From contig NZ_CANLOZ010000019.1 of NCBI RefSeq assembly GCF_947492965.1, forward strand, positions 1 to 36,275: 36,275 bases of DNA, in the 5' to 3' direction. The first letter of the stretch is position 1; every line of letters starts with the position of its first letter. The notes beneath the pieces are model-generated. The model had not been told where the DNA came from, searched no databases, and saw only the letters and a list, made by a program, of their open reading frames with translations. Source of the DNA: an uncultured Aquimarina sp. (GTDB lineage: Bacteria; Bacteroidota; Bacteroidia; Flavobacteriales; Flavobacteriaceae). The position numbers and the translations under genes were made by a program. Shown here piece after piece: positions 18,068-27,200 of this stretch.

Positions 18068-18556
18068 CTAAAATATTTTTGTAAAAAAGAGGTCATACTT
18101 AGTAACATAGCTAATAACCATAAGTATTAGTAGATATAGGGCTAAAAGCCCTGCAAGAGGAACTAAATCTGTTTTTACAACTAACCTGATTATTAAGAAA
18201 CCAACAATAGAAAAAAACATTCCTGTTATGAAAAACAGAATGTAGTTATGTAACGCAAAGAATGGAATTACAGAAATAAAAAAGAATAAGTCACCTATGC
18301 CCATATTCTTTTTGAAGGGGTTTGTTAGCTTTCTATTCTTTGCAGAAAGATATAGATATAAACCACCTATAGTAATAACCAAGAAGGAAAAAGTGTATAA
18401 TAAATTTAGCATATCATACCCTCTATCAAAATAGCTAATCAATCCAAAAATTAGGATTGCTATCGGCAACAAAATATGAATAGCTCTAAGCTTTAGATCC
18501 TGAATAAATACCAAGGCTAATAATACTAGAATGATTATTTGAAAAAACGTATCCAA
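18068..18556 (-). CDS. Prepilin peptidase (A24 family, peptidase domain only)
   Basis: 162 aa, about six membrane helices. The two catalytic aspartates of A24 aspartyl peptidases are visible: Asp20 in QDLKLRAIH and Asp89 in the GxGD motif (GIGD, 86-89). The N-terminal methyltransferase domain and CxxC zinc motif of full PilD/GspO are missing, so this is a short form that may cleave leader peptides without N-methylation. The only start in reach is a TTG 2 bp after the gspG stop. It would process the three pseudopilins of this operon. Encoding a dedicated peptidase inside the operon is unusual for T2SS, which normally borrows PilD. Confidence 0.88.
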   Translation of the reverse strand: MDTFFQIIILVLLALVFIQDLKLRAIHILLPIAILIFGLISYFDRGYDMLNLLYTFSFLVITIGGLYLYLSAKNRKLTNPFKKNMGIGDLFFFISVIPFFALHNYILFFITGMFFSIVGFLIIRLVVKTDLVPLAGLLALYLLILMVISYVTKYDLFFTKIF

Positions 18557-18558
18557 CC

Positions 18559-18999
18559 TTAGTCTTTAACCGTTTCTTTTAATGTTTTCTTTTGATCGAT
18601 TTGCCAGGTATTATAGTTACCATCATCATCAAAATCAGATAAAGACGTAGCAGTCGCTTTAAAAGAATTTGTGGAAGCTTCTATAATTTCAATTCTGTAT
18701 ACGGCTTGTCCACCTTGCTCAATAGTTAAGGCGGGTTCAAAACCTAACTCTTCAAAATCCGCAGTGTACTTAGAATGTCGGAAGAAATAATTTTTCTCTA
18801 AACCATATAAATGATTCAACATACTTTGGGCCTCAATAGATTTGGCTTGTGTAATAACTGAAGTTTGGCTTGGAAGTACCATCAATAATAAAATACCAAT
18901 AATACAAAGCACTATTAATATTTCAGTCATAGAATACGCCGCAGCATACCAATTGTTTTTGCGTTTCATAGGCTTAAGATGTAATCTTAATGATTTCAT
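18559..18999 (-). CDS. gspG: GspG-like main pseudopilin
   Basis: The frame extends to a TTG at 19044, but that lies upstream of the -7 box at 19020-19027. The ATG at 18999 (MKSLRLHL, 146 aa) is chosen; a second ATG at 18969 (MKRKNNW) is also possible. The class III leader ends AAA, and the mature part begins YSMTEILIVLCIIGILLLMV with the conserved Glu at +5. The residue before cleavage is Ala instead of the usual Gly. A pseudopilin helix, an FRHSKYTADFEELGF region typical of GspG-like beta sheets, and a DFDDDGNYNTW segment that may bind calcium follow. It is likely the main subunit of the pseudopilus. Confidence 0.85.
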   Translation of the reverse strand: MKSLRLHLKPMKRKNNWYAAAYSMTEILIVLCIIGILLLMVLPSQTSVITQAKSIEAQSMLNHLYGLEKNYFFRHSKYTADFEELGFEPALTIEQGGQAVYRIEIIEASTNSFKATATSLSDFDDDGNYNTWQIDQKKTLKETVKD

Positions 19000-19019
19000 T
19001 AAGATTGATTTAGGGACTG

Positions 19020-19027
19020 CAAAAGTA
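19020..19027 (-). promoter_or_regulatory. Internal -7 box before gspG
   Basis: The minus strand reads TACTTTTG, a perfect TAnnTTTG match, in the only loose junction of the secretion operon (57 bp between the gspF stop and the gspG ATG). It would give a leader of about 15 nt before the ATG at 18999. No convincing -33 element is seen at the right spacing. Confidence 0.4.
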
Positions 19028-19056
19028 TTAAATTGTGTTAACAAAATCTAAAAATT

Positions 19057-20199
19057 TTAATTTCCATTTATAATTTTACTAAGATCAAACATCGGAGCAT
19101 ACATTGCTACCATAATAAGACCTACTATCAAACCAATAACAATTATGATTAGTGGTTCTAGGACTACTCCTATCATTTTAGTTTTATGTTCTACCTCCTC
19201 ATCGTACTCATCAGCAAGTCGTGAGAACATTGTATCTAGTTCATTAATTTCTTCAGCAACTTCAACCATTGAAATGAGCTTATACTCATAAATCCTATGC
19301 TTTTTCATTGCTGCTGCAAAAGGAACACCCTTAATAATATCGTTTCTAATGGGGTCTATAGAGGATTCAATAGGATAAAAACCTATCATTTTTTTTACCA
19401 TCTCTAGAGATTCTGTTAAAGAAGTCCTGGAAGTAAGTAACAAATCTAGAAACTGGCAATATCTTGCTAAATACACCATTTTCACAAGTCTTCCGAAAAA
19501 TGGTATTTTCAAAATAACTTTGGATTTAATATTCCTAAAAGAATCATTTTTACCGTAGATCTTAACTAAAAACACACTAGTAATCACAACAATTAGTACA
19601 CCAACAAATATCGTTGGAAAGCTCTCTGATAGCGCTATTACTTTTTGGGTTAAAGGCGGAAGATCGCCATCAAATTGATTAAATACTGATTTAAACATGG
19701 GTACCACGTAGGTTAACATAAAATATAAAACTCCAACTGTGAGTATTAAAACAAATGATGGGTACGTAATCACAGATACAATTTGTTTTCTCAACTTAAT
19801 TTGTCGTTTAAAATATTTGTGGAGTTCTAATAAAACGATATCCAGCTTCTTTGTTTCTTCACCTATTTTTATACTAAAGTATTCATAAGAGGAAAACAAA
19901 CCTGTATCCTCTAATGCTTCATAAAAACTTTTACCTTTTACTATTTTAGCTTTTAATTCTAAAATCAACTCTTTTAAGTGTTTCTTTTTTTGTTGGTTTG
20001 CCAAAATTTCTAGTGAAGTTTTAAAATCCACACCTGCATTGAGAAGTACTGATAAATCTTTATACAGAGCTTCTTTTTCTTTTGCTCCTATTTTTTTTGA
20101 AAAGCTTAACTCTTGATTAAAAAAATCACTAACTGAAGAAGTTTTTTTCTCTTTTTTAAGACCTGAGTTTTTATGTAGCTTACTTACATCTATTCCCAT
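19057..20199 (-). CDS. gspF: GspF/PilC-type inner-membrane platform protein
   Basis: 380 aa. A cytoplasmic start of about 50 residues precedes two T2SSF domains. The first has LYKDLSVLLNAGVDFKTSLEIL and KGKSFYEAL; the second has ARYCQFLDLLLTSRTSLTESLEMV, KGVPFAAAM and LISMVEVAEEINELDTMF. Three membrane segments are visible: about 140-162, 195-213, and the C-terminal IIIVIGLIVGLIMVAMYAPMF, all typical. It is the membrane base on which GspE acts. Its start overlaps the preceding pseudopilin stop by 1 nt (TAATG). Confidence 0.94.
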   Translation of the reverse strand: MGIDVSKLHKNSGLKKEKKTSSVSDFFNQELSFSKKIGAKEKEALYKDLSVLLNAGVDFKTSLEILANQQKKKHLKELILELKAKIVKGKSFYEALEDTGLFSSYEYFSIKIGEETKKLDIVLLELHKYFKRQIKLRKQIVSVITYPSFVLILTVGVLYFMLTYVVPMFKSVFNQFDGDLPPLTQKVIALSESFPTIFVGVLIVVITSVFLVKIYGKNDSFRNIKSKVILKIPFFGRLVKMVYLARYCQFLDLLLTSRTSLTESLEMVKKMIGFYPIESSIDPIRNDIIKGVPFAAAMKKHRIYEYKLISMVEVAEEINELDTMFSRLADEYDEEVEHKTKMIGVVLEPLIIIVIGLIVGLIMVAMYAPMFDLSKIINGN

Positions 20200-20663
20200 T
20201 ACAGCTTCAATTTAAGGTTAGGAGCATAATCTTTTGTTACCACAAACTTAACAGGTTCTTCGAACAGATCTGTATTAACTTCTATTTTGGTTACTAAATC
20301 TTCTTTTGTATAGACATTGAAATCAGATATAATTTTAAGACTTTGCAAGGGTAAAGTATCCCTCATATGTAGTTGTTTCCTTACCAAATATCTATCCGTA
20401 ATATCATAAACAACTTGTTTGTTGTCATAGCTTAGAATTGTAAATCTTTGATATCCTTTTATTATTCTATCAGAATTGTAGAAATCCAGTTTTAATTGCA
20501 CGTAACTACTAGTCAACTCGTTTTGCTCATCAATTGAATGTTGATAATTTAAAACTTGTTTTACGAAGGAAGCATAAGCAAAATAGATCAACCCCATTAT
20601 GATAGACATAATAGTTAGATTAACCAACATTTCTAATATTGTAAATGCTTTTACTTTACTCAT
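20199..20663 (-). CDS. Minor pseudopilin (GspJ-like position)
   Basis: 154 aa. ATG start with the very short leader MSKVKA, then FTILEMLVNLTIMSIIMGLIY: a classical type IV prepilin N-terminus with Glu at +5 and Ala at -1. The mature ectodomain has SSYVQLKLDFYNSDRI and beta strands, compatible with the GspJ or GspH class, but it is too divergent to fix the class. Overlaps the next gene by 1 nt and the previous one by 8 bp. Confidence 0.85.
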   Translation of the reverse strand: MSKVKAFTILEMLVNLTIMSIIMGLIYFAYASFVKQVLNYQHSIDEQNELTSSYVQLKLDFYNSDRIIKGYQRFTILSYDNKQVVYDITDRYLVRKQLHMRDTLPLQSLKIISDFNVYTKEDLVTKIEVNTDLFEEPVKFVVTKDYAPNLKLKL

Positions 20664-21024
20664 TCTTACTTTTATCTATTAACAAATAGTTATAAGTCGT
20701 AGTATCCTTCTCCGTTCGTACAATAAACTTGATATTTTTTAATTCTTTATTTCCTTCAAAACCCTCTACTTTCTTTTTTATAGAAAACCTATTAAATTCA
20801 TAAACTTCATCATTAAAATCAGAAGTTGTTTTCATCTCATCATATAGTTCTGCCACTTTAAATTTAATTTTATAAGAATCCAAAGAAGAACTATTATGTA
20901 ACACCACAGCATACAATCTAATGGCAATTAATAAGCAGGTAGCAATAATAGTTATTGCTATAACCGATTCAATCAATGAACTTGCGGATAAAAAATGCTT
21001 ATTGTATATTTTTAACTCTTTCAA
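20656..21024 (-). CDS. Minor pseudopilin (GspI-like position)
   Basis: The frame extends to a TTG at 21048, but a TTG at 21024 gives the compact leader MKELKIYNKHFLSA, so it is preferred (about 122 aa). The leader is followed by SSLIESVIAITIIATCLLIAI: Glu at +5 and Ala at -1, as for the other pseudopilins here. The ectodomain is small and charged. Either start overlaps the upstream gene (stop at 20999), implying coupled translation. Small size and position next to the GspJ-like gene suggest a GspI-like tip subunit. Confidence 0.8.
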   Translation of the reverse strand: MKELKIYNKHFLSASSLIESVIAITIIATCLLIAIRLYAVVLHNSSSLDSYKIKFKVAELYDEMKTTSDFNDEVYEFNRFSIKKKVEGFEGNKELKNIKFIVRTEKDTTTYNYLLIDKSKNE

Positions 21025-22231
21025 ATCTATTGCCTTCGATACTTCCAAACAGTGGTAATCTCACAAAATTATTAGGTATTCCTAACGCATCAATTGTCCC
21101 ATTTAAAATCACATCCGCGTATTTAGAACTTTTTGTTTTTAATTGTAGCTTGTGTGTATAAACTGATCCTAATACACTTCCTTTTAATTCCATAATTCCA
21201 TTACAATAAACATCACCTACTACTAATGAATTTTCATTCAGTACCAAAAAGTTATTTTGCTTTTCTCTAAAACTAGAACCATTTATAACGATCCCTCCAT
21301 ATATCTCCACATCTTCCCCTATATTAATTTCTTTTTCATAATCTCGGGTAGATGATTCAATGACAATGCAAGAAGGATATAGCAACTTTACATTTGATTC
21401 AACTTCTACTCCTTTTTCTGCATAAATTTGTATACTGCCTTCAAAACCTTCTTCTACTACCACTTTAGGTGCTTGAATAATTACATCTTCGATTTTTGTA
21501 GTATCATCAATATGTATAGTGTCTCTTGATTTTAATATAAAATTTCCTTTAATATTTACTCTATCTAAAGATTCTCCTTTATCAAGATATACTACCGCTG
21601 TACTTTTTTGAAATCCTCTATAAACTGGTTGATTTTCTTTCAACTTAGATAAAGTAATTTCTACAATATCATTTGGATATTGCAACTTTGGAGAAATAAT
21701 TTTTGGTAAGTTTTTGGATGAAACTCCTATAACTCCTTCTAGTTTTGGGTTATTGGCTTGTTGATTCCCTAAAATATTTACCACTTTATATCTTTTTTTT
21801 GGCAACACTACATTTCCCTTAATCAAAGTAGTCCCAGAAATTTTTAGTTCTTCTCCAAAATCTGACAGATATAGTGCTTTTATTTCCTTATTTGTTACTT
21901 CTCCAATTATATATTTTTTTTCAACTGTATCTTTTTTAAAAATAGCTTTCCCCATTAATGTAGCATACATCCCCCACCTTTCTTTTGTAAATTCACAAAC
22001 CAATCCATCTTCGAAAAGATCAATTTTCTGAGTCTCCGTTTTATCAAAAGATTTACCGTTTATCAGGAAATAGTTAAAACAAGAATCACATCTATCAATA
22101 AGCTGTTCCTTTACAGACTGTCTTGTTGCTAAGGTTTTATTTATTGTAAATATATAGATAAGTCCTCCGCTTAGAATAGCTATAATCAAGCAAACATAAA
22201 TAGCATATAATAAAGATCCTGCCTTTATCAT
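20999..22231 (-). CDS. GspK-position protein with bactofilin-like beta-helix ectodomain
   Basis: 410 aa. The N-terminus MIKAGSLLYAIYVCLIIAIL is one hydrophobic helix with a short basic lead. It resembles a pseudopilin helix without the +5 Glu, as in GspK. A Cys pair (CDSC, about 48-51) lies in the extracytoplasmic part. From about residue 115 to 395 there are repeated short strands of the type IKGNFILKSRDTIHIDD, INIGEDVEIYGGIVING and NSLVVGDVYCNGIMELKG. This pattern is that of beta-helical polymer-forming proteins such as bactofilins. Five bp after the MORN gene and before two minor pseudopilins, it occupies the place of the large tip subunit GspK, but the known GspK ectodomain is alpha-rich. 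It could cap the pseudopilus or bind substrate. Confidence 0.72.
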   Translation of the reverse strand: MIKAGSLLYAIYVCLIIAILSGGLIYIFTINKTLATRQSVKEQLIDRCDSCFNYFLINGKSFDKTETQKIDLFEDGLVCEFTKERWGMYATLMGKAIFKKDTVEKKYIIGEVTNKEIKALYLSDFGEELKISGTTLIKGNVVLPKKRYKVVNILGNQQANNPKLEGVIGVSSKNLPKIISPKLQYPNDIVEITLSKLKENQPVYRGFQKSTAVVYLDKGESLDRVNIKGNFILKSRDTIHIDDTTKIEDVIIQAPKVVVEEGFEGSIQIYAEKGVEVESNVKLLYPSCIVIESSTRDYEKEINIGEDVEIYGGIVINGSSFREKQNNFLVLNENSLVVGDVYCNGIMELKGSVLGSVYTHKLQLKTKSSKYADVILNGTIDALGIPNNFVRLPLFGSIEGNRFERVKNIQ

Positions 22232-22236
22232 TTTGC

Positions 22237-22956
22237 TTATTCCTTTGATGATGTTTTTTGAGATGTTTTTTTCTTCTTAGCTAACTCTTTACGTTTCTTT
22301 TCAATTTCCCTTTTTTGCCTCCTTATTTCTTTTTCTTTTTTTGCTTTAGCCTTTTCTTCTGGGCTTTTCTTTTTAAATATATCTTTAAAAAACTTTGAAG
22401 TTTTACTTACAAAACCTTTTTTCTCTTTTTCATTATTATCTTCTACAACTTCCTTCTGGTCGGTAACCTTTTCACCTTTTCGATAATAAAGAGTATCCTT
22501 AGTTTTATAGTAAATCCACCTACCGTGCTTTTTATTACTCTTATATCTTCCACTTACTACTAACAATCCTGATTCTGTAAATTCTTCATATTTCCCAGAG
22601 AGCATGCCTTTTTGCCAGTTATAGATATTTTTGATTTTTCCGTTTTCATACCAATTTTTCCAAACCTTATTTTTGAGACCAAAATAAAATTCACCTTGTT
22701 CAGCTACTCCATTACCTCTAAAAGTCTTGTTATAAAGCCCATGCAATATTTGCCCACTAGAACCTCCGAAGGAAGAGTGAATTTGCCCACTCTTAAACCA
22801 ATAATATTCTTTATAGTTTTCGAAATTAGATTTGGATTTATCTGAGACGTAAAAAGTATAATTGTAATTATCATCAGATATAACTTTTCTATTTGCGTTA
22901 TTGTCTACAAATTGTATTGATCCAAATAATAAGAAAAGAGTAATTAATAATTTCAT
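22237..22956 (-). CDS. MORN-repeat exported protein with Lys/Glu-rich tail, first gene of the secretion operon
   Basis: 239 aa. ATG start and a short signal peptide (MKLLITLFLLFGSIQF). Residues about 45-165 hold MORN-2/YwqK-type repeats: YWFKSGQIHSSF, GVAEQGEFYFGLKNKVWKNW, YENGKIKNIYNWQKGMLSGKY, GLLVVSGRYKSNKKHGRWIYY. The last 70 residues are extremely Lys/Glu rich and likely helical (KSPEEKAKAKKEKEIRR). MORN-2 proteins are common in Bacteroidetes and have been labelled toxin-antitoxin without proof. Position 5 bp before the GspK-position gene ties it to the secretion machine; a role in peptidoglycan or envelope contact is possible but inferred. Confidence 0.8.
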   Translation of the reverse strand: MKLLITLFLLFGSIQFVDNNANRKVISDDNYNYTFYVSDKSKSNFENYKEYYWFKSGQIHSSFGGSSGQILHGLYNKTFRGNGVAEQGEFYFGLKNKVWKNWYENGKIKNIYNWQKGMLSGKYEEFTESGLLVVSGRYKSNKKHGRWIYYKTKDTLYYRKGEKVTDQKEVVEDNNEKEKKGFVSKTSKFFKDIFKKKSPEEKAKAKKEKEIRRQKREIEKKRKELAKKKKTSQKTSSKE

Positions 22957-23286
22957 TTTGGGTAGATTTTAGGATTTGCAAATAAACTACTTTCATTCCA
23001 AAAAAAGAACAAAAAATATAGTTTTTTGAAAATCAATCAAATACAAAAAATCTGACTACGGCACACATACCCCTATGAAACCGTAGTCATTGATTTATAA
23101 GCAAAATTGTTTATTTGATTAAATGCCTACCTTTATTCATCAAAATCAATGTTTGCTATATATAAGTGTCATTTGAAACAAATATGTTACCCCGATTTTT
23201 CGTTTTTTTTTAATTTTTCTTTAAAATATTTTTGTGAGCATCAAAATTGGCAACAAAATTATCTCGAAAACAATAAAATAAGATTA
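22957..23286. other. 330-bp intergenic region between the aldo/keto reductase and the secretion operon
   Basis: It holds the terminator at 23045-23089 and the expected promoter of the secretion operon below it. The best -7 candidate on the minus strand is TTTATTTG at about 22978-22985 (one mismatch to TAnnTTTG), with no convincing -33. The stretch 23090-23286 is an AT-rich 3' region in which I see no gene. Confidence 0.55.
23045..23089 (-). terminator. Rho-independent terminator after the aldo/keto reductase
   Basis: Arms 23053-23061 and 23081-23089 form a perfect 9-bp inverted repeat (TGACTACGG / CCGTAGTCA) with a 19-nt loop. On the minus strand it is followed within 2 nt by six T residues (23045-23050). 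It separates the GH3/reductase operon from the secretion operon. Confidence 0.75.
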
Positions 23287-24189
23287 CTATGCCACTTCTT
23301 GTCCGGTAGAAGCTTCCCAAATTCGAAACCATTCTTCATCAGAAATCTGAACATGTAAGGAATCTACAGCAGATTGGATTCGATTTATTTTAGTAGATCC
23401 TATTACAGGAAGTATTCCTGAAGGATGTTTTAATAACCAAGCGGTTAATATCTGATCTGCTGAAACGTTATATTTATTAGATAAATCACTAACAACAGTA
23501 TTGATTCTTCCAACACTATCCTCAGGGTTTTTAGCAAAAAACTTTCCTCCTGCTAATGTAGAATACGCCATAGGTTTTATTCCATATTGTATACATTGAT
23601 CTAAAGAACCATCAACAAAAGGTGCTAGATGTAATGGTGAAATTTCTATCTGATTTGTTTGCAAAGGAAAAAAACCATGTAACATTTTAAACTGTGATGT
23701 TGTAAAATTAGAAACTCCAAAATGCAATACTTTGCCTTCAGATTTTAGCTGCTCGAAAGCTTCTGCAATTTCTGCTGGATTCATTATAGGACTAGGTCTA
23801 TGAATCAATAACATATCTATATAATCCGTTTGTAAGTTTTTTAGCGACTGTTCTACGGATTTTATAATATAATCTTTTGTAGTTTTATAAGACTTAATAA
23901 GATTATCTGGTCTATTGGGAGTTACCAACCTAATTCCGCATTTGGTAACAATCTGTATTTTTTCTCGTAATGATTTATTGTTGACCAAAGACTCTCCAAA
24001 CAAAGCTTCTGTAGTATAATGGCCATAAATATCTGCATGATCAAAAGTAGTTACTCCAACAGAAATACAGTCTTCTATTAACTGTAACGATTGTTCTGCA
24101 CTAAGATTTGCGCCCCAAGTTCCCCAATTCATGCATCCCGCAACTATTCTGGAAAATTCAGGTCCATATCCTGAAACCTTTGTTTTCAT
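23287..24189 (-). CDS. Aldo/keto reductase
   Basis: 300 aa (alpha/beta)8 NADPH-dependent oxidoreductase. The catalytic tetrad is visible: Asp50 and Tyr55 in TTFDHADIYG, Lys83 in IVTKCG, and a His in MLLIHRPSP. HFGVSNF and LPVIGSTKINRI are family signatures for substrate and cofactor binding. The overall pattern is close to the YdhF-type subgroup. It probably reduces an aldehyde or ketone; the substrate cannot be read from sequence. It lies 38 bp after the GH3 gene and is the last gene before the terminator. Confidence 0.92.
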   Translation of the reverse strand: MKTKVSGYGPEFSRIVAGCMNWGTWGANLSAEQSLQLIEDCISVGVTTFDHADIYGHYTTEALFGESLVNNKSLREKIQIVTKCGIRLVTPNRPDNLIKSYKTTKDYIIKSVEQSLKNLQTDYIDMLLIHRPSPIMNPAEIAEAFEQLKSEGKVLHFGVSNFTTSQFKMLHGFFPLQTNQIEISPLHLAPFVDGSLDQCIQYGIKPMAYSTLAGGKFFAKNPEDSVGRINTVVSDLSNKYNVSADQILTAWLLKHPSGILPVIGSTKINRIQSAVDSLHVQISDEEWFRIWEASTGQEVA

Positions 24190-24227
24190 AATACTATTAA
24201 TTTTAAATATTTGGTTAGTGGTTAATT

Positions 24228-27200
24228 TTAATAATTTATTGCCTCATAAATCAACCGCTGAATCTCGGATCGAATATCATTAGAGATTAATTTTCGATTG
24301 GCAGAATCGGGAAATGTTCTATTACTCAGGAACACATAAATTATTTCTTCATCAGGATCCGCCCAGGTAAATGTTCCGGTAAAGCCACTATGACCATAAC
24401 TATTCATAGATATACAACCGCAAGTAGGACCTATATCTCCTAACTGTGGTTTATCAAACCCCACTCCACGTCTTACTTTTTTATGACAGTAGGAACAGGT
24501 ATTAAACTCTGCAATCGTTTCTGGAGAAATGTATTGTTTTCCTCCATAATACCCTCCATTTAAATACATCTGCATTATTTTAGTAACATCATTAGCATTG
24601 GCAAATAAACCTGCATGTCCACCAATTCCTCCAAACATTGCCGCACCTTGATCATGCACATATCCATGAATTATTTCTTTGCGATACGCCTGATCATTTT
24701 CGGTAGGAACAATACGCTTTTTATTGAATCTATTAATAGGAAGATATCCCATATTACTCGCACCTATTCCTCTGTAAAAATGTTGCTGAGTTAATGCATC
24801 TAAATTATTCCCATAATGATCCTCGATAAAAGATTTCATCATATAATAAGGAAGATCACTATACTTATAACTCAGTCTTTTTCGAAGTTCACTGTCTTTG
24901 ATACGTAACATCAAAGAATCTTTCATATCACTTCTTAAATACAAATTACCTGTAACTCTAATGTTAAAATCGTCAGAGCGTTTATTTCTATAGTACTTTT
25001 TATCAGGTTTAGTAGTAACGCTATCCAAGGTCTTTAGAAAAAATGGAATCCATGCTCTTAAACGAGCATAATGCGACAACATAGATCGCACTGTGATATC
25101 TTTCTTATTAGAATCCTGAAAAGAAGGTAATAATTCACCTACTCTACTATCCAATGATAAAATCCCTTTATCTTTTAATTCCATTGTTAACGGTAGCGTA
25201 GCAAGAATCTTTGTCAAAGAAGCAAGATCATAAATATCAGATCCTTTGACTTTTCTAGATTTCGCATAGGTGTGGTAACCATAGTTCTTATTAAAGATTA
25301 CTTTCCCTTTTCTAGCTACCATCAATTGCACTCCTGGAGTCATATTTTCTCTAAGCGCTATATTCACAACAGAATCGATACGCTGCAATTTATGGCTATT
25401 CATTCCAACCGTTTCAGGAATTCCATAAGCAAGTCGTTTTAAAGACCTTGTTCCCAAACCTGTTCCCAAAGGAAAATCCATTCCCAAACTAACTGGAAGT
25501 TTTCCTTTTGCTTCGATAGCACCAAAAAGTAGTTGTGCTGCCTTTTCTTGAGCAACTTTACTGTTTTGATATGACATCAAAATACCTTCGAAATTTGTAG
25601 TCGTCTGTAGATCTAACATTGCATACGGTCTGGAAAAAACACTAAGCACAGTATTATTAAGTCTAGCTATTTCGTATAGCCACACAAGCTCTTTATCCTT
25701 AAACTTGTAATCTTTCCATGGATTAGCATTTGATTTATGCAATCCTACAATAACATAATTATAGTTTTTAAGTTGCTCTAATATCTCCGGTAATTGATTT
25801 CCCTTTACCCAATCTACCTTGGTATACTTATTTAATTCTTCTAAAAAAACTTCGCCAGAATCATCACCTAAAGAAACATACGCAATTTTTTTCAGGTCTA
25901 AATTTTTAACTGGTAAAATAGCACGTTCATTTTTTAATAAAGTCAAAGAATTCTCAACCAGTTTATGGTGTAATACTTCATTAGCAATACTATTTAACTC
26001 TTCGATAAGATATTCTGATTGGATTGGTTTATAAGAATGTAAACCAACTTTATACTTAGCCATCAAAATCTTCTTAACCGAACGCGATAATCGTTTTTCT
26101 GTAATTTCTCCTGCGTAATACGCTGAAATAATTTTCTGTGATGCCAAAGGAACATCTTCGGATATTAACAAGATGTCATTCCCTGCTTTGAAAGCTGCTA
26201 GATCGATATCTCCGGGCGCTTTAAAATCAGAGGCTCCTTTCATATTAAGAGCGTCGGTTATCATCAACCCTTCAAAATTAAGACTATCTTGTAATATGTT
26301 GGTTACCACATTCTCAGAAATAGAAGATGGGTATCCTGACCTAGGTTCTAAACTTGGAATATTTAAATGTGCTACCATCACACTAGACAATCCTTCTTTT
26401 ATTAGTTTGCGATAAGGATATAGTTCTACACTATCGATTCTTTTTTCATCAAAATTAATTGTCGGGAGTGTTTTATGAGAATCGCTATCGGTATCTCCAT
26501 GACCAGGGAAATGCTTTGCACTTGCTAATACACCTTCTTTTTGCATCCCTTTCATAAAAGCTAATGCCTTTTCGGTTACATTATCTTTTTCTTCTCCAAA
26601 AGAACGATTTCCGATAATAGGATTCTTGGGATTGGTATTCATATCTACCACAGGAGCAAAATTTATGTGCACTCCTAATCGCTTACAATGCTTGGCAATT
26701 TGCTGACCAGTTTCTTCTATTAAGTTGTTATCCTGAATAGCCCCCAAAGTCATATTCCAGGGAAATGCTTTTGTAGAATCCAATCGCATTGCTAATCCCC
26801 ACTCAGCATCCATTCCAATCATTAAGGGTATTTTAGAAAGCTCTTGATACTCGTTATTTAGTTTTGCCTGACGATTTGGACCGCCTTTAGAAAATATAAT
26901 TCCACCAATATGAAATTCTTGGATTAACCTTTTGATCTTATCAGTTTCTTTCTTTGGTTTAGAAGAAAAGACATCCACCATAAAAAGCTGGCCAACTTTT
27001 TCTTTCAACGTCATTTTATTGTAGATACTATCTACCCAAAATCGCTGCCGATCCTGTTCATCCTTTACAACCAATGGACTAACCGTAGTATTTCCAACAA
27101 CCTCTTCTACTTGTAAAGAATCGGTTTTCTTCTCATCTAATAGATCCGACACATTGAGAGTATCAGGTTGTTGTGAAAAAACGGATACTGAGAAAACAAA

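Noticed and set aside
11562..22956. Twitching type IV pilus locus
   Set aside because: No PilT retraction ATPase, no PilY1 or PilA-type major pilin, and the zinc-insert ATPase plus GspC/L/M-like set fits an extension-only machine better.
23195..23225. Plus-strand hairpin-like sequence followed by a T run
   Set aside because: The stem is only 3 bp (CGA/TCG) and no plus-strand gene lies upstream.
23149..23358. Plus-strand frame of 69 codons next to the aldo/keto reductase
   Set aside because: It runs into the 3' end of the reductase on the other strand, is AT-driven, and shows no domain or promoter.
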